Shown here in pieces: positions 45,337 to 54,900 of a stretch of DNA of 64,000 nucleotides (its first letter is position 1; every line of letters starts with the position of its first letter). This DNA comes from Dyadobacter psychrophilus (GTDB taxonomy: Bacteria > Bacteroidota > Bacteroidia > Cytophagales > Spirosomataceae): positions 434,001 through 498,000 of the forward strand of contig NZ_FUZA01000002.1 of NCBI RefSeq assembly GCF_900167945.1. Reading direction: 5' to 3'. Below the pieces are notes generated by a model, which was not told the DNA's origin, ran no database searches, and worked only from the letters and a program-made list of their open reading frames with translations. Position numbers and translations under genes: made by a program.

Positions 45337-45358
45337 TACGGGATCTCCCGTATTTTGG
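45337..45358. promoter_or_regulatory. Palindrome and -7-like box upstream of the DUF1080 gene
   Basis: TACGGGA (45337-45343), two bases and TCCCGTA (45346-45352) form a perfect 7+7 palindrome. TATTTTGG (45351-45358), close to TAnnTTTG, overlaps its end. It lies 79-94 bp before ATG 45431 and about 100 bp from the PAS kinase start, so it may control either gene. Confidence 0.35.
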
Positions 45359-45430
45359 ATTACGCCAGGCGCGGATAGTAAAGATTTTGACAGGGTGACT
45401 TTTATCCGTAACCACATTAATGCTGACATT

Positions 45431-46066
45431 ATGCTAACAACCCGAGCCTACTTACTGATAGCGGTTATGTTGCTGACCGTTTTTGCAATGACTTCCCCAC
45501 AAAAGAAAGTTTCACTGTTTGACGGCAAGACATTCAACGGATGGGAAGGAGACACCGTGAAGACCTGGAAAATTGAGAATGGAGCCATTGCAGGCGGCTC
45601 TCTGGAAGAAACGGTTCCGCACAATAATTTTTTATGCACCAAAAAGACCTATTCCAATTTCATCCTGAATGTCAAATTCAAGCTGACTGGTCATGAAGGT
45701 TTCATTAATACAGGCGTCCAGTTTCACAGCGTGAGGTCCAAAGATCCGTCCTACGAAATGATCGGTTATCAGGCAGACCTGGGAGCGAAATTCTGGGCAA
45801 GTCTTTACGACGAGTCCCGCAGGAACAAAACGCTCATTGCGCCCGATTCTGTTGAGGTTCTCAAACTCGTTAAGCTTAACGATTGGAACGATTACGAGGT
45901 TCGGAGTGAGAATGGCCGGATCAGGATTGCACTCAACGGCAAGCAAACTGTGGATTATACAGAACCGGATAAATCCATTCCGCAGCAAGGGATCATTGGC
46001 TTACAGATTCATGGCGGCGGTAAGGCAAAGGTTTATTATAAGGATATTTATATAGAGGAATTATAA
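45431..46066 (+). CDS. Exported DUF1080 (3-keto-disaccharide hydrolase-type) protein
   Basis: 211 residues from ATG 45431. An open frame runs back to 45116, but it overlaps the PAS kinase and its sequence is not protein-like. Signal peptide MLTTRAYLLIAVMLLTVFAM. The domain begins KVSLFDGKTFNGWEGD, contains NFILNVKFKLTG, GVQFHSVRS, IGYQADLG and WNDYEVRSENGRIRIALNG, and ends IGLQIHGGGKAKVYYKDIYIEEL. This is the DUF1080 beta-sandwich, a family with known 3-keto-glucoside hydrolases. It probably cleaves 3-keto-glycosides in the periplasm. An exported Gfo/Idh/MocA oxidoreductase gene lies 0.6 kb downstream. Confidence 0.88.
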   Translation: MLTTRAYLLIAVMLLTVFAMTSPQKKVSLFDGKTFNGWEGDTVKTWKIENGAIAGGSLEETVPHNNFLCTKKTYSNFILNVKFKLTGHEGFINTGVQFHSVRSKDPSYEMIGYQADLGAKFWASLYDESRRNKTLIAPDSVEVLKLVKLNDWNDYEVRSENGRIRIALNGKQTVDYTEPDKSIPQQGIIGLQIHGGGKAKVYYKDIYIEEL

Positions 46067-46067
46067 A

Positions 46068-46098
46068 AGCCAGGCGGCCAATATCCTGGCTGTCCGTT
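46068..46098. terminator. Hairpin between DUF1080 and DinB genes
   Basis: AGCCAGG (46068-46074) pairs with CCTGGCT (46085-46091), followed by GTCCGTTTT. It lies between convergent genes. The stem is short, so it is a moderate call. Confidence 0.45.
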
Positions 46099-46581
46099 TT
46101 ATTTCCAGCTTTTCAGTAATCTTCTCGCAACCACTATTTCGGCAGTGTGATAGGCATTGTGATCGGCAATAAGCATGGCTTCCCTCAATAAGCTTTGTCC
46201 TGTTCCCCACGGAAGTGGCGAAAACAGATCGTTGTTTTCATCTGTCAACAAAGCATGAAAGCGCTGCTGGTCTTCTTCAATTTGTTTCAATGAATGATTC
46301 CAATCCTCATCGCTGATGGAGTCGGTGGGTTCAACCCAGTAATCGTCCGGCCAGGCCAGTGACTCGCTGTCGGCTGAGGCTGAAAAATCCACAATATCCT
46401 TTTGCGCGATCCTGATGTGTTCAACCAGCTGCCAAATGCTATAAGGCAGGTTTTCGGGAATAACAGTGCGTAATCCGGACGGCAAGTCTGCTACCGATTC
46501 CTTAAAGCTAACATGTGCATTTCCTTTTTCGATAAGGCTAATGAGTTCATTAACAAGTTTTTTGCGCTGCGTCTGGTCCAT
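46099..46581 (-). CDS. DinB-family protein
   Basis: 160 residues. A four-helix bundle is predicted: helix 1 with RKKLVNELISLIEKGNAHVSF, the conserved W and His in YSIWQLVEHIRIAQKDIVDF, and the last metal-type His in LREAMLIADHNAYHTAEIVVARR. This is the DinB/YfiT-like metal-binding fold, which includes thiol transferases (bacillithiol, mycothiol) and many unassigned members. Cytoplasmic. It sits between two sugar-related genes on the opposite strand and is probably unrelated to them. Confidence 0.83.
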   Translation of the reverse strand: MDQTQRKKLVNELISLIEKGNAHVSFKESVADLPSGLRTVIPENLPYSIWQLVEHIRIAQKDIVDFSASADSESLAWPDDYWVEPTDSISDEDWNHSLKQIEEDQQRFHALLTDENNDLFSPLPWGTGQSLLREAMLIADHNAYHTAEIVVARRLLKSWK

Positions 46582-46673
46582 AAATTCTAAATAGAAGCTC
46601 GTTGTGGTTCGACAAACATTTATTCCCTATTTTAGTGGAATCATCACAATGTAACATTTTAGTCATATTTAAC

Positions 46674-48053
46674 ATGAATCCTACCCGCCGGAAATTTCTC
46701 AGGAACGTAACAGCTGCCTCAGCATTGTTAGCCACTGAAAGTATTGCCAAACCTTTTAACATTATTAAGGATTTAAAAAAAATCAGTCCGAACGACAAGA
46801 TTCGCTTTGCCACCATTGGCATGGGAATCCAGGGTAATCAGGATACCAAAGCCGCGTTAAGGGGAGCTCCCGACGCAGAGTTCGTTGCCGCTGCTGACCT
46901 GTACGACGGCAGACTGACGCGTGTGAAAGAGGTTTTTGGGAAAGACATTTTTACAACGCGCGATCACCGTCAGATTTTAGAAAGAAAAGACATTGATGCC
47001 GTTTTAATCGTAACTCCCGACCATTGGCACGACCATATTACCAAAGCTTCGCTGCAAGCCGGCAAGCATGTTTATTGTGAAAAACCAATGGTGCATCACA
47101 TTAATGAAGGACTTTCGGTGATAGATGCCTGGAAGAAATCGGGCAAAACCATGCAGATAGGCAGTCAGCGCATTAGTTCGGCCTCATTTAAGGAAGCCAA
47201 AAGACTTTTTCAGGCTGGGGAGATTGGTGAGATCAATTATGTTGAATCCAATAATGACCGTTTCAATTCAATAGGAGCCTGGAATTACTCCATCCCGACG
47301 GACGCGTCACCGACAACCGTGGACTGGGACCAATATCTGGGTGACGCGCCCAAAATGCCGTTTGATGCGAAGCGATTTTTCCGTTGGAGAAATTACAGGG
47401 ATTACGGCACCGGAGTGGGAGGCGATTTATTTGTGCATTTGATCACTGGCGTACATTTTGTAACCAATTCACTAGGGCCGGAGCGCATCATGTCATCCGG
47501 CGAGCTCAGTTACTGGAAAGATGGCCGTGATGTGCCGGATGTGCTGGTTTCTATTTTGGATTATCCCAAAACAGACATTCATGCCAATTTCCAGATGGTA
47601 CTTCGCGTAAACTTTGCAAATGCCGGTGCAATTGCCAACAATACGCGCATTATCGGCACGGAAGGACAGATCGAATTCACCGAAAATAATCTGGTCCTTA
47701 CCAAGAAAAAATTGCCGAAAGCGCCCGGATTTGGCGGTTATGATAGTTATAACACATTCTCTGAAAGCGAGCAAAAGGAATTCAAGAAACAATACGATGC
47801 GCAATATCCGGAAGACACCCGCAAGGCAGAACCGGTTAAGGAAGTGAAGTTCACTGCACCAAAAGAAGACGATGCGCATGCCAATCACTTCGCCGATTTT
47901 TTTGATAACATTAAAAAAGGAAGCGTAGGAACGGTTGAGGATCCAATTTTCGGTTTCCGCGCGGCGGCTCCGGTGCTGGCTTGTAATGAAAGTTATTTTT
48001 CCAAAAAGATCATCAATTGGGACCCGGTGGCAATGAAGATTAAAAAGAAATAA
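46674..48053 (+). CDS. Tat-exported Gfo/Idh/MocA-family oxidoreductase (second)
   Basis: 459 residues from ATG 46674; the open frame begins 72 bp earlier but only the shorter form gives a Tat signal (TRRKFLRNVTAASALLA). The Rossmann start is FATIGMGIQGNQDT, and DHWHDHITKASLQAGKHVYCEKP carries the conserved Lys. The C-terminal domain has GTGVGGDLFVHLITGVHF with the substrate His, and the extended length is that of the Bacteroidota periplasmic class. NAD(P) stays bound and the enzyme oxidises or reduces a sugar. It lies 12 bp before an NAD-binding DUF2867 gene and 0.6 kb after DUF1080. Confidence 0.88.
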   Translation: MNPTRRKFLRNVTAASALLATESIAKPFNIIKDLKKISPNDKIRFATIGMGIQGNQDTKAALRGAPDAEFVAAADLYDGRLTRVKEVFGKDIFTTRDHRQILERKDIDAVLIVTPDHWHDHITKASLQAGKHVYCEKPMVHHINEGLSVIDAWKKSGKTMQIGSQRISSASFKEAKRLFQAGEIGEINYVESNNDRFNSIGAWNYSIPTDASPTTVDWDQYLGDAPKMPFDAKRFFRWRNYRDYGTGVGGDLFVHLITGVHFVTNSLGPERIMSSGELSYWKDGRDVPDVLVSILDYPKTDIHANFQMVLRVNFANAGAIANNTRIIGTEGQIEFTENNLVLTKKKLPKAPGFGGYDSYNTFSESEQKEFKKQYDAQYPEDTRKAEPVKEVKFTAPKEDDAHANHFADFFDNIKKGSVGTVEDPIFGFRAAAPVLACNESYFSKKIINWDPVAMKIKKK

Positions 48054-48065
48054 AACCATAACTGA

Positions 48066-49487
48066 ATGAAAATCCTACTGACAGGTGCCACCGGATACAT
48101 TGCACAGCGATTACTTCCGGTGTTGCTGGAAGCAGGACACGAAGTTTTTTGTTGCGTCAGGGATAAGCAGCGGTTCAACGCGCAGTTTCCTGACGCAGCT
48201 GTTTTAGAGGTAGATTTTTTGCGTGAAGAAACGCTCGCTAACATCCCGCATGACATTGATGTCGCTTATTATCTCATCCACTCCATGTCTACTGGTGGCG
48301 GCGAGGATTTTGAGAAACTGGAAGAAACTACCGCAACGCATTTCAAGCAGAGAATCGAAAATACGAATGCCAGGCAGGTCATTTATCTGAGCGGGATCAT
48401 TAATGAAGAGGAGCTTTCCAAACATTTGCTTTCCCGCAAAAACGTTGAGGAAATTCTCAAATCCGAACATTATGCATTAACCACGTTGCGTGCAGGCATC
48501 ATTGTAGGCTCAGGCAGCGCTTCTTTTGAAATTATCAGAGATCTGGTTGAAAAGCTGCCGGTGATGATCGCGCCGCGCTGGCTGCATACACAATGTCAAC
48601 CCATAGCCATACGCAACGTTGTCGATTTCCTGACCGGCACATTGCTCCTCGAAGAAACCTACGGCAAAAGTTTTGATATAGGTGGCCCGGACATTCTCAC
48701 CTACAAGCAGATGCTTTTAAAATTCGCAGAAGTGCGCGGGTTAAAAAGGCGCATTCTGGTCGTGCCAGTTATGACGCCGAAATTGTCTTCCTATTGGTTG
48801 TATTTTGTCACTTCCACATCGTACACGCTAGCCAAAAACCTCGTGCACAGCATGAAAGTCAAAGTTGTTTGCAGACCGAATGATCTTGCAGAAAAACTTC
48901 ACATTGAACGCATTGGTTACGAAAAGGCGATCAGTCTCGCTTTTGATAAAATAGAGCAAAACCAGGTTCTGTCCAGCTGGACGGGCGCGCAAAGCAGTGC
49001 CGCGCTTTCGAAAGGTATTTCCAGTTACATGCAGGTGCCTACCAATGGTTGTTACATTGATAAAAGAGAACTTAAAATTGATAACCCCGAATATGTGTTG
49101 AAACGCATATGGTCCATCGGCGGGAAAACCGGCTGGTATTATGGGACCTGGCTTTGGGAAATACGCGGGTTTCTGGATAAGGTTACCGGCGGGGTAGGGT
49201 TGCGGCGCGGCAGGAGGCATCCGGAGCAAATTTACCCCGGCGATCCGCTCGATTTTTGGCGAGTATTGCTTGCTAATAAGGAAGAAAAGAGACTTCTGCT
49301 ATATGCTGAAATGAAACTTCCCGGGGAAGCCTGGCTGGAATTCTGTCTGGACGAAAACAATGTTTTAAGACAAACCGCCACTTTTCGTCCCCTTGGACTG
49401 GCAGGGCGATTGTATTGGTATGCCGTGCTTCCGTTTCATGCATTCATTTTTAAGGGAATGATTACCAACATTGCGGGTAAAGTGTGA
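48066..49487 (+). CDS. NAD(P)-binding SDR-like protein with DUF2867 domain
   Basis: 473 residues. The atypical SDR part has the Rossmann start ILLTGATGYIAQRL and VIYLSGI, with SFDIGGPDILTYKQML from the late nucleoside-diphosphate-sugar epimerase type (to about residue 230). The rest (about 310-470) is DUF2867: RIWSIGGKTGWYYGTWLWEIRGFLDK, then LRRGRRHPE and LDFWRVL, ending AVLPFHAFIFKGM. The two-domain layout is common in bacteria and the catalytic role is unsettled. It has no signal peptide and starts 12 bp after an exported oxidoreductase. Confidence 0.85.
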   Translation: MKILLTGATGYIAQRLLPVLLEAGHEVFCCVRDKQRFNAQFPDAAVLEVDFLREETLANIPHDIDVAYYLIHSMSTGGGEDFEKLEETTATHFKQRIENTNARQVIYLSGIINEEELSKHLLSRKNVEEILKSEHYALTTLRAGIIVGSGSASFEIIRDLVEKLPVMIAPRWLHTQCQPIAIRNVVDFLTGTLLLEETYGKSFDIGGPDILTYKQMLLKFAEVRGLKRRILVVPVMTPKLSSYWLYFVTSTSYTLAKNLVHSMKVKVVCRPNDLAEKLHIERIGYEKAISLAFDKIEQNQVLSSWTGAQSSAALSKGISSYMQVPTNGCYIDKRELKIDNPEYVLKRIWSIGGKTGWYYGTWLWEIRGFLDKVTGGVGLRRGRRHPEQIYPGDPLDFWRVLLANKEEKRLLLYAEMKLPGEAWLEFCLDENNVLRQTATFRPLGLAGRLYWYAVLPFHAFIFKGMITNIAGKV

Positions 49488-49541
49488 TACGCGGTTACTT
49501 TTCAATGGGAAGAGTTTTCCAACCCAATTTAACCCGGAATT

Positions 49542-50402
49542 ATGCGACAGATTTACGTTACTTTTCTGCTGGCTATGCTGGCAGTTTCCGCCTTCGCCCA
49601 AACGGGCAAGGTGATGGATAATTTATCGGTTCCAAGTAAGCTTCTGAAATCCGAAAGAAAATACGCGATTTATTTGCCACCCGATTACGCCACCTCAGAA
49701 AGAAGCTATCCTGTTCTTTATCTCCTGCATGGTGCTGGTGACGATCACACCGGCTGGGTTCAGTTTGGCGAGGTCCTTAACATTACCGACAAAGCCATAC
49801 GCGAAGGAACAGCCACGCCAATGATCATTGTCATGCCGGATGCAGACACGGGTAGGAGGGGATATTTCAATGATGTAAAGGGCGACTGGAATTATGAAGA
49901 TTTCTTTTTTCAAGAGCTTATGCCGCATGTGGAAAAGAAGTTTCGCATCAAAGCGAACAAGCGTTTTCGGGCCGTAGCGGGACTTTCAATGGGCGGTGGT
50001 GGCACATTTATGTACGCACTGCATCATCCCGAGCTATTTTCGTCCGCTTGCCCGTTAAGCGCATCTGCCGGGCCGATCACAGTTGAAGATGCCAAAAAGA
50101 ACCTTTTACGCAACAACCCCGACATTCAGGATTCAACGGTTACCAATTATTACAACCGCCACAGCGCATTGGCATTAATAAATAACATTAAGGAAGACCA
50201 GAAAAAGGCCATTCGCTGGTATATTGACTGTGGCGACGATGATTTCCTGTATGAGGGAAACAGCCTCGTTCACATTGCCATGAAGAAAAAAGAAATTCCC
50301 CACGAATTCAGGATCCGGGAAGGCGCACATAACTGGACCTACTGGCGTGAGTCGCTTCCCAAAGTGCTCGAATTCGTATCGCAGGCCTTTCATCAGTATT
50401 AA
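49542..50402 (+). CDS. Exported esterase of the S-formylglutathione hydrolase/FrmB type
   Basis: 286 residues. Signal peptide 1-20 (FLLAMLAVSAFAQ). It belongs to the esterase D-like alpha/beta hydrolases. The nucleophile is Ser149 in AGLSMGGGG, the acid in the YIDCGDDDFLYEG block, and the catalytic His in EGAHNWTYW. LLHGAGDDHTGW supplies the oxyanion part. Such exported members are often feruloyl or acetyl-xylan esterases acting on plant cell-wall polymers. It lies 54 bp after the DUF2867 gene and 7 bp before an SDR, so the run 46674-51192 looks like one unit. Confidence 0.86.
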   Translation: MRQIYVTFLLAMLAVSAFAQTGKVMDNLSVPSKLLKSERKYAIYLPPDYATSERSYPVLYLLHGAGDDHTGWVQFGEVLNITDKAIREGTATPMIIVMPDADTGRRGYFNDVKGDWNYEDFFFQELMPHVEKKFRIKANKRFRAVAGLSMGGGGTFMYALHHPELFSSACPLSASAGPITVEDAKKNLLRNNPDIQDSTVTNYYNRHSALALINNIKEDQKKAIRWYIDCGDDDFLYEGNSLVHIAMKKKEIPHEFRIREGAHNWTYWRESLPKVLEFVSQAFHQY

Positions 50403-50409
50403 AAATATT

Positions 50410-51192
50410 ATGTCCGTTTCCGCTTTACCAGGAATAAAACTATTTGATCTGACAGGAAAAGTGGCCGTTATTACCGGCGGCTCAAAGGGACTTGGCCTGG
50501 CAATGGCCGCCGGGCTGGCATCAGCGGGCGCCAGCATTGTGCTGGTAAACCGCAATGCTGCGGATGGAGAAAAAAGTGCGGAAGAGTTGCGCGCATTCGG
50601 TACGCGGATCACATCCTTCGCAGCAGATATTACCAGTTTGGAACAGACCGAAGCTATGGTAGGATTTGTGGTTGAAGCATTTGGTAAGATCGATATTCTG
50701 ATCAACAGTGCTGGGATCAATATACGCGGTCCGATCGACGAGCTTTCACCGGCAGATTTCAATCAGGTTATGGAAGTTAATGTAAACGGCACGTGGCTTG
50801 CTTCGCGTGCCGTTACACCTGTTATGAAGCAACAGAAAAGTGGCAAGATCATTAATCTCGCGAGTACGCTCGGCCTGGTCGGCTTAGCCAACAGAACACC
50901 TTACACAGCCAGTAAGGGAGCCGTTGTGCAAATGACCCGCGCCTTAGCGATGGAGCTCGCGCCATTCAACATCAACGTAAATGCGATCTGCCCTGGCCCG
51001 TTCCTCACCGAAATGAACATTCCCATCGCTGATAGCGACGAGGCCCGCGACATCATCATCGGTGCGACGGCTTTACATCGCTGGGGCAATCTGCAAGAGA
51101 TCCAGGGCGCCGCCATCTTCCTTTCCAGCGAAGCATCCAGCTACATGGTAGGGTCTATCTTAACCGTAGACGGCGGCTGGACGGCTCATTAA
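50410..51192 (+). CDS. Classical short-chain dehydrogenase/reductase
   Basis: 260 residues from ATG 50410, 7 bp after the esterase stop; an upstream in-frame start would overlap the esterase. TGGSKGLGLAMA is the cofactor loop, NSAGIN the structural motif, NLASTLG the Ser, and YTASK the catalytic Tyr-Lys. VDGGWTAH ends the protein. It is a member of the gluconate 5-dehydrogenase/3-ketoacyl-reductase type group, probably acting on a sugar acid or similar ketone with NAD(P) in the cytoplasm. It is the last gene of the run. Confidence 0.9.
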   Translation: MSVSALPGIKLFDLTGKVAVITGGSKGLGLAMAAGLASAGASIVLVNRNAADGEKSAEELRAFGTRITSFAADITSLEQTEAMVGFVVEAFGKIDILINSAGINIRGPIDELSPADFNQVMEVNVNGTWLASRAVTPVMKQQKSGKIINLASTLGLVGLANRTPYTASKGAVVQMTRALAMELAPFNINVNAICPGPFLTEMNIPIADSDEARDIIIGATALHRWGNLQEIQGAAIFLSSEASSYMVGSILTVDGGWTAH

Positions 51193-51319
51193 GTTCTTGA
51201 AGGTCCAGCATAACCAATATGGCTTCTTTTTCTTTTACGTCATGTAAGCCGATTCGTCTGTTGATGACAGCGACGTAAGTAATGGCGCCAACGAGCGCCG
51301 TGATAATTGGGATCGCCAA
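51155..51319 (-). pseudogene. Possible remnant of a polysaccharide flippase C-terminus
   Basis: A 54-residue minus-strand frame (TTG at 51317-51319) reads IPIITALVGAITYVAV, a membrane helix, then INRRIGLHDVKEKEAILVML. This resembles the last helix and tail of MATE-like polysaccharide flippases. A stop lies just upstream, and the frame runs into the SDR gene. It may be a decayed end or coincidence, so confidence is low. Confidence 0.2.
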
Positions 51320-51979
51320 TTCGGATCTTCATTTACATGCTATGCCACAAATGTAAAATCCTTTTTCGAAACACCCTATCAGCTCTGCTTATAACGTAAC
51401 ATAATTATCTTCCTTTAAAACATAATAAAAACAATTCACCGGTAGTTATATCTGCTACGGAGCAAATGGATATTGGCTCTTTCTTCTATGCGGCTTGTTG
51501 CCGAAGGATGGCTTGAACAGTGTTGGAAAAGGTTTAGTGGAACAGCATCAAGAATCAAATTTACAAAACGATGGAATACAATACATTTAAGTGTCGGAAT
51601 GACACGGTTGTTGCATATACGTTATGTAACCTATGGTTATTTTCGAAGAAAACATAGTCAGAAAGCAGGAATCCTTGTTTATGTGAATTATATCATATCT
51701 TTTTGTACTCCCGGTTACTATTTACCGGCTCCGAGACGACGGAAAATGTAAGCAGCGCAAGTGTCGCTTTTGCTTCAACCCCCTCTAAATTTTGTCGAAT
51801 GCTATCTGCGGAAAAATACGTCCAGCGGAGAATAGGATGTAACTGATTTTTAATAGAAATAATTGTGTAAAAAAGACACAGAATTAACTGCGCTGAACGA
51901 CGCCTGAATGCTATATAAAGGACGAAGATTTTATCAATGTTTAACTATTTTTTAACTATTTACTATCTATACTCTGTTT
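51193..51979. other. 787-bp region without a convincing gene, upstream of susC
   Basis: Between the SDR and susC I see no convincing gene. A 92-residue frame (51473-51751) is basic and Cys/Trp-rich without domain likeness, and neighbouring frames are broken by stops, suggesting a decayed insert or a long leader. The last 120 bp before ATG 51980 are A/T-rich and may hold the susC promoter; a clear TAnnTTTG box was not found. No sigma/anti-sigma genes are present. Confidence 0.5.
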
Positions 51980-54900
51980 ATGGGGATTTCTAAACCTGAA
52001 AAAGACCGGAACCTAAGCCGGTACTTTTTTTCCCTTTTTCTGACGTTCATCGTCACGGCCGGTACATTTGCTCAGGATGTTACGGTAAAGGGAAAAGTCA
52101 ATGATGAGCAGTCGCAGGGGCTTCCCGGCGTTAGCGTTGTGGTGAAAGGTACATCTACGGGTACCGTTACGGATCTGGAAGGGAATTACACAGTGAATGC
52201 GTCTGCAACCAGTACGTTAGTGTTTTCTTTCATAGGTTATATTACACAGGAGATTGCCTTGGGCAACAAGACAAGCCTCGACGTAAAACTGCTTACGGAT
52301 ACGAAAGCATTGGATGAAGTGGTGGTTGTAGGTTATGGAACGGCAAAAAAAGCAACATTAACCGGCTCAGTAACAGCTGTTAAGGGTGGGGAATTGGCGA
52401 AAGCGCCGGCAACCAACCTTTCCAACACATTGAGTGGGCGTCTGCCGGGTGTATCTGCCGTGCAAGGCAGCGGCGAGCCGGGGTATGATGGTTCTGCTAT
52501 TCGTATCCGTGGTACTAACTCGCTGGGTAACAGCAACGCATTGATCGTTGTGGATGGTGTTCCCAACCGGAGTGGTGGTCTGGACCGTCTGAATCCTGCC
52601 GACATTGAAAGCGTTTCCGTTTTGAAAGATGCGGCTGCTGCGATTTATGGTTCACGTGCGGGTAACGGGGTTATTTTGATTACAACCAAAAGAGGTAAAA
52701 CCGGAAAACCACAGCTGTCGTATGACTTCAATATGGGTATGGCTCAACCGACCCGTACGCCTACTATGTCAAATGCAACGCAATACGCAACAATCCGTAA
52801 TGAATTGCAGATCTACGATAACCTCGCTGTGGGTGAGTGGGAAGGTGCGCTTCAAGGTTTCAACACCAGCGGCGCTTACACAAGAAAAGACAATGGCAAT
52901 GTCCTGAACGCGGTTTTTACGCCGGATGACATCCAGAAATTTACCGACGGATCGGATCCATTGATCCACCCGAACACCGACTGGTATGGCAGCGTGATCC
53001 GTAACTGGTCGCCGCAGCAACGTCACAACTTGCAGCTGACGGGTGGTAGCGAGAACATCAAATACCTTGCGTCGCTTGGCCACATTAACCAGGAAGGTAA
53101 CTATGTGAATTCTGCAACAGGTTACAAGCAGTATGATATGCGTATCAATTTGGATACTAAAATCAACAAATATGTAAGTGCAAACCTGGGATTGACGCTT
53201 CGTGAAGAATTCCGTCGTTTTCCGAATGGTGGCGGCGCGGGTGATATCTTCCGTATGTTAATGCGTGGTAAGCCAACTGAAATCGCGATCTGGCCGGACG
53301 GAAGACCTGGTCCTGATATCGAAAATGGGCAGAACCCGGCGGTTATTACAACAAACACAACGGGTTATAACCACGACAAACGCGACTACATTCAAACAAA
53401 CGGATCCATTGAAATCCTTATCCCTGGTGTGGAAGGTTTGAAAGTAAATGCAATGGCAGCGATCGATAAGCAGATCCGCCGTCAGAAGTCTTTCCAGAAG
53501 CCATGGACGCTTTATTTTTGGGATAAAAAGACCTACGAAGCGGATGGAACTTCTCCATTCCTGACGGGAACTGTTCGTTCGACATTCAGTGATCCGCGTT
53601 TGACGGAAACTTCTTCACAGGAATTGTCTATTCAGCTGACAGGTCAGGTTTCTTACGAAAAATCGTTTGGCTCGCACAACTTCAATGTTATGGCTGGTAT
53701 CCAGCGTGAAAAAGTGGATGCGGATGGGTTTTTTGCTTACCGTCGCTACTTTATTTCGCCAGTTGTAGATCAGCTTTTTGCAGGTGGAACGCCTGAGCAA
53801 AACATTGGTAACTCAGGAACTGCAACTGTTAACGGACAGACTATCAATAATACAGATCTGTTTAGCAGAGCTCGTTTAAGCTACTTCGGTAGAGCAGGTT
53901 ATAATTTCAAAGAAAAATATCTTGCTGAATTCCTTTGGCGCGTAGATGGTTCTTATGTGTTCCCGCAAGATGGCCGTTTCGGTTTCTTCCCTGGGGTTTC
54001 TGCAGGTTGGAGAATTTCGGAAGAAGATTTCTGGAAGGGCAACATCAACTTCCTGAACAATGTTAAAATCCGCGGTTCATGGGGTCAAATGGGTGCAGAA
54101 CCTTACTTGATCGGAACAGAAACACTTGCTGAATACCAGTATTTGTCTACAATGGGTTTCGGCTCTTATGTGATCAACGATCAGGTTGCTAAAACCCTTC
54201 TTGAATCGCGTGTTGCAAACAAAGCATTTACCTGGGAAGTTGCCAACAACATGAACTTCGGTATCGAGGGTACATTGTTCCGCGACAGAATTGCTTTCGA
54301 ATTTGACTATTTCGTTAACAACCGTTCGAATATCCTGATCCCAAAAACAGGCTCTACGCCTTCAAGTGCTGGTATTGACGGAAAACTTCCTCCTCAAAAC
54401 CTGGGTAAACTGCAAAACAAAGGATGGGAATTCAAAGTGAGCTACGATGGCAGCGCCGACGACTTCACTTACTCTGTGAGCGTGAATGGTGGTTATGCTA
54501 AAAACCAGATCAAATTCTGGGATGAAACACCGGGAGCACCTACTTACCAGCAGACAACCGGAATGCCATACAATTCATTCCTGGCTTACCAGTATGACGG
54601 CGTGTTCCGCGATCAGGGAGAAGTTGATTCCAATCCATTGGATTACAGCGGTATCACTGGTTCGATCCGTCCGGGTGATATGAAGTTCAAAGATGTAAAC
54701 AATGATGGAAGAATTACTGCTGATGATAAAGTGAGATCAGAAAAAACAAACCGTCCACAATTCACCGGCGGTGCGGCGATCAACCTGGGTTACAAAGCGT
54801 TTGACCTTTCAATCCTGTTCCAGGGAGCATTGGGTGGCTTGCAATACATTGGTCAAACAGAATCCGGTGACATTGGTAACTATCTCCAATACGCATTCGA

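Noticed and set aside
45116..45430. N-terminal extension of the DUF1080 frame
   Set aside because: It overlaps the PAS kinase and lacks protein-like sequence; a proper signal peptide begins at ATG 45431.
47493..48059. 188-residue minus-strand open frame opposite the second Gfo/Idh/MocA gene
   Set aside because: Composition is Phe/Ile/His/Arg-rich as expected for an antisense frame, and the plus frame is clearly a real enzyme.
51473..51751. 92-residue open frame before susC as a real gene
   Set aside because: Highly basic, Cys/Trp-rich, no signal or domain, no start context. It appears to be a chance or decayed frame.
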